This document shows, piece after piece, positions 1-12,175 of a stretch of 64,000 nucleotides of DNA (position 1 is its first letter; each line of letters opens with the position of its first letter). Under the pieces are notes generated by a model. It had not been told where the DNA came from and searched no databases. It was given only the letters and a program-made list of their open reading frames with translations. This stretch comes from Lutraria lutraria (Eukaryota > Mollusca > Bivalvia > Venerida > Mactridae). Position numbers and translations under genes: made by a program. Location of the stretch: positions 17,491,528 to 17,555,527 of the forward strand of contig OZ026851.1 of NCBI GenBank assembly GCA_964023205.1. The letters run 5' to 3'.

Positions 1-3000
1 CAATAATCAATGACAGTTTCTCAATGTATATATAGTCTTTATTCTGAGGTATGTTGGTCCTCAATAATCAATGACAGTTTCTCAAAGTATATATAGTCTT
101 TATTCTGAGGTATGTTGGTCCTCAATAATCAATGACAGTTTCTCAAAGTATATATAGTCTTTATTCTGAGGTATGTTGGTCCTCAATAATCAATGATAGT
201 TTCTCAAAGTATATATAGTCTTTATTCTGAGGTATTTTGGTCCTCAATAATCAATGATAGTTTCTCAAAGTATATCTAGTCTTTATTCTGAGGTATGTTG
301 GTCCTCAATAATCAATGATAGTTTCTCAAAGTATATATAGTCTTTATTCTGAGGTATGTTGGTCCTCAATAATCAATGATATTTTCTTAATTAGTATATA
401 TAGTCTTTATTCTGAGGTATGTTGGTCCTCAATAATCAATGACAGTTTCTCAATTAGTATATATAGTCTTTATTCTGAGGTATGTTGGTCCTCAATAATC
501 AATGACAGTTTCTCAATGTATATATAGTCTTTATTCTGAGGTATGTTGGTCCTCAATAATCAATGATAGTTTCTCAATGTATATATTGTCTTTATTCTGA
601 GGTATGTTGGTCCTCAATAATCAATGACAGTTTCTCAATGTATATATAGTCTTTATTCTGAGGTATGTTGGTCCTCAGTAATCAATGATAGTTTCTCAAA
701 GTATATATAGTCTTTATTCTGAGGTATGTTGGTCCTCAATAATCAATGACAGTTTCTCAATGTATATATAGTCTTTATTCTGAGGTATGTTGGTCCTCAA
801 TAATCAATGATAGTTTCGCAAAGTATATATAGTCTTTATTCTGAGGTATGTTGGTCCTCAATAATCAATGACAGTTTCTCAATGTATATATAGTCTTTAT
901 TCTGAGGTATGTTGGTCCTCAATAATCAATGACAGTTTCTCAAAGTATATATAAGTAGTCTTTATTCTGAGGTATGTGACAGTTTCTCAATGTATATATA
1001 GTCTTTATTCTGAGGTATGTTGGGCCTCAATAATCAATGACAGTTTCTCAAAGTATATATAGTCTTTATTCTGAGGTATGTTGGTCCTCAATAATCAATG
1101 ATAGTTTCTCAAAGTATATATACATGTAGTCTTTATTCTGAGGTATGTTGGTCCTCAATAATCAATGACAGTTTCTCAATGTATATATAGTCTTTATTCT
1201 GAGGTATGTTGGTCCTCAATAATCAATGATAGTTTCTCAAAGTATATATAGTCTTTATTCTGAGGTATGTTGGTCCTCAATAATCAATGATAGTTTCTCA
1301 AAGTATATATACATGTAGTCTTTATTCTGAGGTATGTTGGTCCTCAATAATCAATGACAGTTTCTCAATGTATATATAGTCTTTATTCTGAGGTATGTTG
1401 GTCCTCAATAATCAATGATAGTTTCTCAAAGTATATATAGTCTTTATTCTGAGGTATGTTGGTCCTCAATAATCAATGATAGTTTCTCAACGTATATATA
1501 GTCTTTATTCTGAGGTATGTTGGTCCTCAATAATCAATGATAGTTTCTCAACGTATATATAGTCTTTATTCTGAGGTATGTTGGTCCTCAATAATCAATG
1601 ATAGTTTCTCAACGTATATATAGTCTTTATTCTGAGGTATGTTGGTCCTCAATAATCAATGATAGTTTCTCAAAGTATATATAGTCTTTATTCTGAGGTA
1701 TGTTGGTCCTCAATAATCAATGATAGTTTCTCAATGTATATATAGTCTTTATTCTGAGGTATGTTGGTCCTCAATAATCAATGATAGTTTCTCAACGTAT
1801 ATATAGTCTTTATTCTGAGGTATGTTGGTCCTCAATAATCAATGATAGTTTCTCAACGTATATATAGTCTTTATTCTGAGGTATGTTGGTCCTCAATAAT
1901 CAATGACAGTTTCTCAAAGTATATATAGTCTTTATTCTGAGGTATGTTGGTCCTCAATAATCAATGATAGTTTCTCAACGTATATATAGTCTTTATTCTG
2001 AGGTATGTTGGTCCTCAATAATCAATGATAGTTTCTCAACGTATATATAGTCTTTATTCTGAGGTATGTTGGTCCTCAATAATCAATGATAGTTTCTCAA
2101 AGTATATATACATGTAGTCTTTATTCTGAGGTATGTTGGTCCTCAATAATCAATGACAGTTTCTCAAAGTATATATAGTCTTTATTCTGAGGTATGTTGG
2201 TCCTCAATAATCAATGATAGTTTCTCAAAGTATATATAGTCTTTATTCTGAGGTATGTTGGTCCTCAATAATCAATGACAGTTTCTCAATGTATATATAG
2301 TCTTTATTCTGAGGTATGTTGGTCCTCAATAATCAATGACAGTTTCTCAAAGTATATATAGTCTTTATTCTGAGGTATGTGACAGTTTCTCAATGTATAT
2401 ATAGTCTTTATTCTGAGGTATGTTGGGCCTCAATAATCAATGACAGTTTCTCAAAGTATATATAGTCTTTATTCTGAGGTATGTTGGTCCTCAATAATCA
2501 ATGATAGTTTCTCAAAGTATATATACATGTATTCTTTATTCTGAGGTATGTTGGTCCTCAATAATCAATGACAGTTTCTCAATGTATATATAGTCTTTAT
2601 TCTGAGGTATGTTGGTCCTCAATAATCAATGACAGTTTCTCAAAGTATATATAGTCTTTATTCTGAGGTATGTTGGTCCTCAATAATCAATGATAGTTTC
2701 TCAAAGTATATATACATGTAGTCTTTATTCTGAGGTATGTTGGTCCTCAATAATCAATGACAGTTTCTCAATGTATATATAGTCTTTATTCTGAGGTATG
2801 TTGGTCCTCAATAATCAATGATAGTTTCTCAAAGTATATATAGTCTTTATTCTGAGGTATGTTGGTCCTCAATAATCAATGACAGTTTCTCAAAGTATAT
2901 ATAGTCTTTATTCTGAGGTATGTTGGTCCTCAATAATCAATGACAGTTTCTCAAAGTATATATAGTCTTTATTCTGAGGTATGTTGGTCCTCAATAATCA

Positions 3001-6000
3001 ATGACAGTTTCTCAATGTATATATAGTCTTTATTCTGAGGTATGTTGGTCCTCAATAATCAATGATAGTTTCTCAAAGTATATATAGTCTTTATTCTGAG
3101 GTATTTGGTCCTCAATAATCAATGATAGTTTCTCAAAGTATATATAGTCTTTATTCTGAGGTATGTTGGTCCTCAATAATCAATGATAGTTTCTCAAAGT
3201 ATATATAGTCTTTATTCTGAGGTATGTTGGTCCTCAATAATCAATGATAGTTTCTCAACGTATATATAGTCTTTATTCTGAGGTATGTTGGTCCTCAATA
3301 ATCAATGATAGTTTCTCAAAGTATATATAGTCTTTATTCTGAGGTATGTTGGTCCTCAATAATCAATGACAGTTTCTCAAAGTATATATAGTCTTTATTC
3401 TGAGGTATGTTGGTCCTCAATAATCAATGACAGTTTCTCAAAGTATATATAGTCTTTATTCTGAGGTATGTTGGTCCTCAATAATCAATGCCAGTTTCTC
3501 AATGTATATATAGTCTTTATTCTGAGGTATGTTGGTCCTCAATAATCAATGACAGTTTCTCAAAGTATACATAGTCTTTATTCTGAGGTATGTTGGTCCT
3601 CAATAATCAATGACAGTTTCTCAAAGTATATATAGTCTTTATTCTGAGGTATGTTGGTCCTCAATAATCAATGATAGTTTCTCAAAGTATATATAGTCTT
3701 TATTCTGAGGTATGTTGGTCCTCAATAATCAATGACAGTTTCTCAAAGTATATATAGTCTTTATTCTGAGGTATGTTGGTCCTCAATAATCAATGACAGT
3801 TTCTCAAAGTATATATAGTCTTTATTCTGAGGTATGTTGGTCCTCAATAATCAATGACAGTTTCTCAAAGTATACATAGTCTTTATTCTGAGGTATGTTG
3901 GTCCTCAATAATCAATGACAGTTTCTCAAAGTATATATAGTCTTTATTCTGAGGTATGTTGGTCCTCAATAATCAATGATAGTTTCTCAAAGTATATATA
4001 GTCTTTATTCTGAGGTATGTTGGTCCTCAATAATCAATGACAGTTTCTCAAAGTATATATAGTCTTTATTCTGAGGTATGTTGGTCCTCAATAATCAATG
4101 ACAGTTTCTCAAAGTATATATAGTCTTTATTCTGAGGTATGTTGGTCCTCAATAATCAATGACAGTTTCTCAAAGTATACATAGTCTTTATTCTGAGGTA
4201 TGTTGGTCCTCAATAATCAATGATAGTTTCTCAAAGTATATATAGTCTTTATTCTGAGGTAGGTTGGTCCTCAATAATCAATGATAGTTTCTCAAAGTAT
4301 ACATAGTCTTTATTCTGAGGTATGTTGGTCCTCAATAATCAATGATAGTTTCTCAAAGTATATATAGTCTTTATTCTGAGGTATGTTGGTCCTCAATAAT
4401 CAATGATAGTTTCTCAAAGTATATATAGTCTTTATTCTGAGGTATGTTGGTCCTCAATAATCAATGACAGTTTCTCAAAGTATATATAGTCTTTATTCTG
4501 AGGTATGTTGGTCCTCAATAATCAATGATAGTTTCTCAAAGTATATATAGTCTTTATTCTGAGGTATGTTGGTCCTCAATAATCAATGATAGTTTCTCAA
4601 AGTATATATAGTCTTTATTCTGAGGTATGTTGGTCCTCAATAATCAATGACAGTTTCTCAAAGTATATATAGTCTTTATTCTGAGGTATGTTGGTCCTCA
4701 ATAATCAATGATAGTTTCTCAAAGTATATATAGTCTTTATTCTGAGGTATGTTGGTCCTCAATAATCAATAATAGTTTCTCAAAGTATATATAGTCTTTA
4801 TTCTGAGGTATGTTGGTCCTCAATAATCAATGATAGTTTCTCAAAGTATATATAGTCTTTATTCTGAGGTATTTTGGTCCTCAATAATCAATGATAGTTT
4901 CTCAAAGTATATATAGTCTTTATTCTGAGGTATGTTGGTCCTCAATAATCAATGATAGTTTCTCAAAGTATATATAGTCTTTATTCTGAGGTATGTTGGT
5001 CCTCAATAATCAATGATAGTTTCTCAAAGTATATATAGTCTTTATTCTGAAGTATGTTGGTCCTCAATAATCAATGATAGTTTCTCAAAGTATATATAGT
5101 TTTTATTCTGAAGTATGTTGGTCCTCAATAATCAATGATAGTTTCTCAAAGTATATATAGTCTTTATTCTGAGGTATGTTGGTCCTCAATAATCAATGAC
5201 AGTTTCTCAAAGTATATATAGTCTTTATTCTGAGGTATGTTGGTCCTCAATAATCAATGATAGTTTCTCAAAGTATATATAGTCTTTATTCTGAGGTATG
5301 TTGGTCCTCAATAATCAATGACAGTTTCTCAAAGTATATATAGTCTTTATTCTGAGGTATGTTGGTCCTCAATAATCAATGACAGTTTCTCAAAGTATAT
5401 ATAGTCTTTATTCTGAGGTATGTTGGTCCTCAATAATCAATGACAGTTTCTCAAAGTATACATAGTCTTTATTCTGAGGTATGTTGGTCCTCAATAATCA
5501 ATGATAGTTTCTCAAAGTATATATAGTCTTTATTCTGAGGTAGGTTGGTCCTCAATAATCAATGATAGTTTCTCAAAGTATACATAGTCTTTATTCTGAG
5601 GTATGTTGGTCCTCAATAATCAATGATAGTTTCTCAAAGTATATATAGTCTTTATTCTGAGGTATGTTGGTCCTCAATAATCAATGATAGTTTCTCAAAG
5701 TATATATAGTCTTTATTCTGAGGTATGTTGGTCCTCAATAATCAATGACAGTTTCTCAAAGTATATATAGTCTTTATTCTGAGGTATGTTGGTCCTCAAT
5801 AATCAATGACAGTTTCTCAAAGTATATATAGTCTTTATTCTGAGGTATGTTGGTCCTCAATAATCAATGATAGTTTCTCAAAGTATATATAGTCTTTATT
5901 CTGAGGTATGTTGGTCCTCAATAATCAATGACAGTTTCTCAAAGTATATATAGTCTTTATTCTGAGGTATGTTGGTCCTCAATAATCAATGATAGTTTCT

Positions 6001-8341
6001 CAAAGTATATATAGTCTTTATTCTGAGGTATGTTGGTCCTCAATAATCAATGATAGTTTCTCAAAGTATATATAGTCTTTATTCTGAGGTATGTTGGTCC
6101 TCAATAATCAATGATAGTTTCTCAAAGTATATATAGTCTTTATTCTGAGGTATTTTGGTCCTCAATAATCAATGATAGTTTCTCAAAGTATATATAGTCT
6201 TTATTCTGAGGTATGTTGGTCCTCAATAATCAATGATAGTTTCTCAAAGTATATATAGTCTTTATTCTGAGGTATGTTGGTCCTCAATAATCAATGACAG
6301 TTTCTCAAAGTATATATAGTCTTTATTCTGAAGTATGTTGGTCCTCAATAATCAATGATAGTTTCTCAAAGTATATATAGTTTTTATTCTGAAGTATGTT
6401 GGTCCTCAATAATCAATGATAGTTTCTCAAAGTATATATAGTCTTTATTCTGAGGTATGTTGGTCCTCAATAATCAATGATAGTTTCTCAAAGTATATAT
6501 AGTCTTTATTCTGAGGTATGTTGGTCCTCAATAATCAATGATAGTTTCTCAAAGTATATATAGTCTTTATTCTGAGGTATGTTGGTCCTCAATAATCAAT
6601 GATAGTTTCTCAAAGTATATATAGTCTTTATTCTGAGGTATTTTGGTCCTCAATAATCAATGATAGTTTCTCAAAGTATATATAGTCTTTATTCTGATGT
6701 ATGTTGGTCCTCAATAATCAATGATAGTTTCTCAAAGTATATATAGTCTTTATTCTGAGGTATGTTGGTCCTCAATAATCAATGATAGTTTCTCAAAGTA
6801 TATATAGTCTTTATTCTGAAGTATGTTGGTCCTCAATAATCAATGATAGTTTCTCAAAGTATATATAGTCTTTATTCTGAAGTATGTTGGTCCTCAATAA
6901 TCAATGATAGTTTCTCAAAGTATATATAGTCTTTATTCTGAGGTATGTTGGTCCTCAATAATCAATGATAGTTTCTCAAAGTATATATAGTCTTTATTCT
7001 GAGGTATTTTGGTCCTCAATAATCAATGATAGTTTCTCAAAGTATATATAGTCTTTATTCTGAGGTATGTTGGTCCTCAATAATCAATGATAGTTTCTCA
7101 AAGTATATATAGTCTTTATTCTGAGGTATGTTGGTCCTCAATAATCAATGACAGTTTCTCAAAGTATATATAGTCTTTATTCTGAAGTATGTTGGTCCTC
7201 AATAATCAATGATAGTTTCTCAAAGTATATATAGTTTTTATTCTGAAGTATGTTGGTCCTCAATAATCAATGATAGTTTCTCAAAGTATATATAGTCTTT
7301 ATTCTGAGGTATGTTGGTCCTCAATAATCAATGATAGTTTCTCAAAGTATATATAGTCTTTATTCTGAGGTATGTTGGTCCTCAATAATCAATGATAGTT
7401 TCTCAAAGTATATATAGTCTTTATTCTGAGGTATGTTGGTCCTCAATAATCAATGATAGTTTCTCAAAGTATATATAGTCTTTATTCTGAGGTATTTTGG
7501 TCCTCAATAATCAATGATAGTTTCTCAAAGTATATATAGTCTTTATTCTGATGTATGTTGGTCCTCAATAATCAATGATAGTTTCTCAAAGTATATATAG
7601 TCTTTATTCTGAGGTATGTTGGTCCTCAATAATCAATGATAGTTTCTCAAAGTATATATAGTCTTTATTCTGAAGTATGTTGGTCCTCAATAATCAATGA
7701 TAGTTTCTCAAAGTATATATAGTCTTTATTCTGAAGTATGTTGGTCCTCAATAATCAATGATAGTTTCTCAAAGTATATATAGTCTTTATTCTGAGGTAT
7801 GTTGGTCCTCAATAATCAATGATAGTTTCTCAAAGTATATATAGTCTTTATTCTGAGGTATGTTGGTCCTCAATAATCAATGATAGTTTCTCAAAGTATA
7901 TATAGTCTTTATTCTGAGGTATGTTGGTCCTCAATAATCAATGATAGTTTCTCAAAGTATATATAGTCTTTATTCTGAGGTATTTTGGTCCTCAATAATC
8001 AATGATAGTTTCTCAAAGTATATATAGTCTTTATTCTGATGTATGTTGGTCCTCAATAATCAATGATAGTTTCTCAAAGTATATATAGTCTTTATTCTGA
8101 GGTATGTTGGTCCTCAATAATCAATGATAGTTTCTCAAAGTATATATAGTCTTTATTCTGAAGTATGTTGGTCCTCAATAATCAATGATAGTTTCTCAAA
8201 GTATATATAGTCTTTATTCTGAAGTATGTTGGTCCTCAATAATCAATGATAGTTTCTCAAAGTATATATAGTCTTTATTCTGAGGTATGTTGGTCCTCAA
8301 TAATCAATGATAGTTTCTCAAAGTATATATAGTTTTTATTC
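1..8341. repeat. 61-bp satellite array (about 137 copies), left end outside window
   Basis: A head-to-tail array with a 61-bp unit starts before base 1 and stops near 8341, where the last unit breaks off into unique sequence (TTTATTCACAAGTTGG). Units differ at a few diagnostic positions: GACAG/GATAG, TCAAAG/TCAATG/TCAACG, TATATA/TATACA, GAGGT/GAAGT/GATGT and TATGTT/TATTTT. A few have small indels (TATATACATGTAG insertion near 1120, 1310, 2110, 2715; a shortened unit at about 971 and 2374). Diagnostic variants recur at exact multiples of 61 bp, so blocks of units were duplicated together. Short ORFs inside are by-products of the repeat. I see no gene in this stretch. Confidence 0.98.
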
Positions 8342-9067
8342 ACAAGTTGGCCTTTATAAGGAGCTGATTGCAAACGGTATATAGTAAAGTTAAAGTTTGG
8401 TCATGTACCTAAAATAATCTTTATAAATACATTGAAAGTTGTAACTGTTTTCACTGTGTTTAATATCTGACTTGAATAAGTTGTCTACATCAAACGGTCT
8501 TATAGTATCAATATCGTAATGTTACAAATAACAATTTTGTTACCACAAGCGTACTATAGACAACACCAATGTATCTTTATGCGTCTTCTTGAGCAAAAAC
8601 AATCCTAAGTATTGATCCAAAACTCTGAGAGACGTCTTTCCTAACACTCGTAGCCATCTTCTTTATTTCAACAACAATATTTGGTGTCTTTGTTTAACAA
8701 ATTAACGTGATAAAGAGACGGAACATTACCCTGGGGCAAGCATTTGTTTGCATTGAACACAAGCGTATTGACAGAGGTTATCGACTTGTGCTTGTTCAGT
8801 TGTTAAGGATTTTAACAAATCCACCTTAAGCACTTGATGATACATTCCTAGGCTGACACTGCTGTCTTGTCTTCTCAGAATCCACTTTAAGCATTATTAA
8901 AACTGTAATCCGAGCTCTCCTACTCTGGTACTTCTTTCTTGAGAAGTCTGATAGAATATATCAAACATTTGCACAGTCTTACAATATACTGTTGCCAGAA
9001 AAATAGTCGCGTAACACTACCGACCGACGTAGACTTGCACGGCAACATGAAACAATAATTCAGCTTT
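8342..9067. other. unique AT-rich DNA between satellite and gene; no gene seen
   Basis: Non-repetitive sequence following the satellite. I find no ORF with recognisable similarity, no clear promoter and no strong inverted repeat. It may be ordinary intergenic DNA upstream of the MFSD4A-like gene. Confidence 0.5.
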
Positions 9068-10077
9068 CCATAGCCGCCACTTGCTTGGCGCGCATGAATT
9101 TTTATACGAACCTAAGTACTACGTTCATGTACATCCACCATGTAATTGTTAAACTAGTATCCGTTCCATGTTGCCGTGCCAGTCTATGTAAGTCCAGTTT
9201 CCATGAGTTCTATCAGTACATTGTTTTTTTTGCGCCAACTCTAAGTTTTCAAAGTACGAACATATCTAGGGACGAATCGTACTCCAAAAATGCGGAAATT
9301 ATGATTTTGTATTGTCTCGGGAGGGGGGGGGATTCGAACTCACAGCGGAGAGGAATTGGTGATTACTAGTCAGAGACCATGGCCACAGAGCCCTCTACCA
9401 GACTACTTTAGTTAATTAGCTGTCAATGTATAAAATGTATATATAGAAGTTCTAAAATAAGAATACACATTACTACTCACTGAATATGCAAATATATCGG
9501 CTGTCTTACTGAAATATTATAAGATAATTTCACGCCTATTTTGCAAGTTTTAAAGCTATTATTGTCTTTATTGTAAAAGGAATAATTACATGGATTTACA
9601 CTATGGTTGCCATGGAAACATATTCAGTTTCTAAAACTAAGCTTTTACGTAAAGTACATGGATTCGTGTTATAATGTTATTTATTGAAGTCTAGATACAT
9701 TGCCAATCGTTCACTAGTTGCTGTCTAGAGACATACTCTGTCTCCGTCGACTCCCCTTTGTACATTGGGTTGCCAACATGAATTATAATGCCAGAACACT
9801 ACCAATGCTTTTGTCATCACGCCAACATCACTACGGGACCCCAAGGACATGCCAACCTGTGTGGTCTGGCTAACTGATAAATGTTTCCATATCATTCGCA
9901 GAAATTACTATAATTAAACTGGTTCTTATCTTAATCAAAGTACTGAAAATACTCATGGAAACTGAACTTACATATTTTGCACGGGAACTAGTTTAACACT
10001 TTCATGGCGGATGTAGAAAAACGTAGCACTTTGGCCTCCATCTAAATTCATGCGCGCCGAGCGAGTGACGGTTTCCA
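9068..10077. mobile_element. fold-back element or inverted duplicate with ~150-bp arms
   Basis: The arm at 9068-9223 reads, in reverse complement, very like 9935-10077. The shared core is GGCGCGCATGAATTT, then a 'CTACATCC(A/G)CCATG' block, then TTAAACTAGT, then TTTCCATGAGT. Arms are diverged by substitutions and small indels. The ~700-bp spacer has no coding ORF. A third partial copy of the arm lies at 15741-15845. A clear target-site duplication was not found, so whether the whole block moved as a unit is uncertain. Confidence 0.6.
9315..9400 (-). repeat. tRNA-derived SINE fragment (reverse strand)
   Basis: On the reverse strand a tRNA-like head can be read: a D-arm-like GTGGCCATGG region and a T-arm/B-box-like GTGAGTTCGAATCCCCC. 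A homopolymeric G run (9309-9330 on +) abuts it. There is no cloverleaf good enough for a functional tRNA gene, and it lies inside the spacer of the 9068-10077 inverted repeat. Confidence 0.45.
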
Positions 10078-10371
10078 AAAAAGCCAGAGACCCATTTTTT
10101 ATACGTGGCAAAGTTTAATGGTTGTTGTTCAGAGACCTTTAGCTATGGGCTGTTAGTGTTTTTGACAGCACAAACTAGACTAGAATATAGGTTTCACCGA
10201 ATTTCTCGGCATCTGTATCTAAAGGCAAGAAAATGTCATGTTTATGGTTACTTGATCCATAGAAATGAGTTAAATAAAGGTAGATCGCCAAACTTTTCTT
10301 AAATCCCTTGATTCTAAACATGCATTTCGTCCTCTGGAGGTATGATTCGCCCTCAAATATGTTCGTACTTT

Positions 10372-10876
10372 CAAGGACTTATATACATACATGGATTCGC
10401 AACTTCCGTATTAACAGTTTAAAGTAATCAAATCCCGCGATAATAAGACGTGAATCAACGGGAATACATGCTATTGTTTACAAAAGCGAAAATACGAAAA
10501 CATCCGTGATAATCCGAATGTTAATAACAGCGAAAATATCCATGGTATTCCGAATGTTTATCTCGGAGACGAAAGGATTATAATAGATGTCCGCCATCTT
10601 GGAATTTAAAATGTTCGACTGATGCCGTTTTCAATGCTTATACTTAGACTTTGTGGATTATAAATGTATCTCAATATCTTTTAGGATTTTGTTGCATCCT
10701 TTACCAATTTCCCGTGCCCAATTGCCAGAGTTTTTTTAGTATAATAAAATTCGTAAACACCCAATTACAGCTGTCGGACATTGCCGAGTATATAGCAATG
10801 CATTGTGGGATCGCCGAACGATATCGTTTGAGCTATTTTTAGCAGTTGCGAATCCATGTATGTATATAAGTCCTTG
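10372..10876. mobile_element. 505-bp MITE, 33-bp terminal inverted repeats, 7-bp target duplication
   Basis: The left end starts CAAGGACTTATATACATACA and continues TGGATTCGCAACT. The right end is its reverse complement over the same 33 bases. The element is flanked by GTACTTT on both sides (10365-10371 and 10877-10883), which I read as a 7-bp target-site duplication. The interior has only short ORFs and no transposase similarity, so this is a non-autonomous element. A second, minimal copy with the same end and also a 7-bp duplication lies at 19997-20032, which supports the boundaries. The superfamily is not identified. Confidence 0.8.
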
Positions 10877-10883
10877 GTACTTT

Positions 10884-11837
10884 TGGTTTTGCTATAGGAT
10901 TACTAGTACTCAGGTAACCGGATACGCAACTATTTTTTACTGACCTACGTTGAAGCGACCTGTGGCTTAGCGCGATTTTAATTCCGCGGCGATTCGCGAA
11001 AATCGGACAAATCACCCGAGCCGTACTGTATGTCCATAATATACATTGCATAGACCTAACCAGGCGTTCTTGTGGCGAAAAAAACTCCTTCGCTTTAAAA
11101 TCCGATTATTTACTAATCCGAAGTTGGAGTTGGTCGCAAACAGAGTTTTGAACTGTAAAAGCATACGTTCTTTCATCTAACGAAAAAGAAGGAGCACAAC
11201 ATTTGTCAAGGTCATAAGTCATCTAGATCGGTATCAAAACAATTAAAACAAAAAATATCCGAAATTTGAAATACTGCTTCAAAAATTGAGACAACCAAGC
11301 TTCGATTGTCATAATAAAATGTTCAAGCATTTGAAATACGTTGTTAATTATTCTTTGACATTACGCTTTGAATTCTATTTTCAGAGAGAAGAAAAGTGAA
11401 TACATACCACGTGTTTTCTGCTATTGTTAGTCACTGCGAAACAGATGCGCAATATATAAAGACGATTTCAATGGATACATTGACAAGACGGAATTAAAAG
11501 AGCTTCCATACATGTGTCGTTAATAGGATCCGTATGAATGTCAAAGAAGTCGCGGGAAGATAAGCCCCAAATTGAACGTGAAAGCTTTTGTGTCCAAGCA
11601 TAATTGAATAAGATTACCAAGCTATGATTGAATTACGCAACGCATTTATAAGACGTCTTTATTCCAGTCTGGGATATTATTTTTTTCTCTGAGAGGATAT
11701 TTAAATGATTTTCACGAGGAGTGAACTTTGGGAGTCCTCGAAATAATGTTGTTTTAATCATTAGAACTATTTATCATTAGCTATAGACAGGCGGCAGACG
11801 TTCGCAGTTTAAATCATATTCGGTTAAAATCGGGAAC
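10884..11837 (+). promoter_or_regulatory. upstream region / probable 5'UTR of the MFSD4A-like gene; possible TATA box at 11453
   Basis: Unique sequence with no coding ORF of note. A TATATAAA at 11453-11460 lies about 380 bp before the start codon, with a CACGTG about 45 bp upstream of it. Either could belong to the core promoter, but there is no transcript evidence. An in-frame TAG at 11784-11786 shows that the reading frame cannot extend upstream of the chosen ATG without splicing. Confidence 0.3.
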
Positions 11838-12175
11838 ATGGGCGATTATTCTGGAACAACAGAAGATCAGACCGGAACCATGGCAAACGGTGAACGCTCT
11901 GACGGTGTTGTGTTGGCTTCCGGTTCCGGTTCGAGCTCTCCGGCGGAGGAGGAGAAAATATCATTTTGGAGTTTATTTAAGAAACATAAATTATCTGTGA
12001 TCGTTGATTGTCTTGTGTTCGGCATTTTTGGAATGGGTGTGGCCTTCCTGGGCCCAACACTCTTCGACTTAGGATGCCAAACCAATTCTGATCTGAAACA
12101 AATGAACTGGGTGTTTTTTGTACAGCTTCTGATGACTATGATTGGATCAGTATCGGCTGGATACTTGACCGGAAG
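11838..12175 (+). CDS. MFSD4A: MFSD4A-like exon 1 (start codon, residues 1-112)
   Basis: Starts at ATG in AACATGG (A at -3, G at +4), the first Met after an in-frame TAG at 11784. A later Met at residue 15 is an alternative start. Residues 1-48 are polar and low complexity (Gly/Ser/Glu), the expected cytoplasmic tail. Segments 1 (about 53-73) and 2 (about 90-110) follow, with the diagnostic FLGPTLFDLGCQT between them. It ends AAG|GTAAGT at 12175, leaving two bases of an Arg codon to be completed by exon 2. Confidence 0.93.

Noticed and set aside
315..527. 70-codon ORF with repeated SIYSLYSEVCWSSIIND
   Set aside because: Direct translation of the 61-bp satellite; ends as soon as unit variants shift the frame.
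1..8341. CRISPR-like array
   Set aside because: Units are directly adjacent with no unique spacers, and the context is eukaryotic; it is a satellite.
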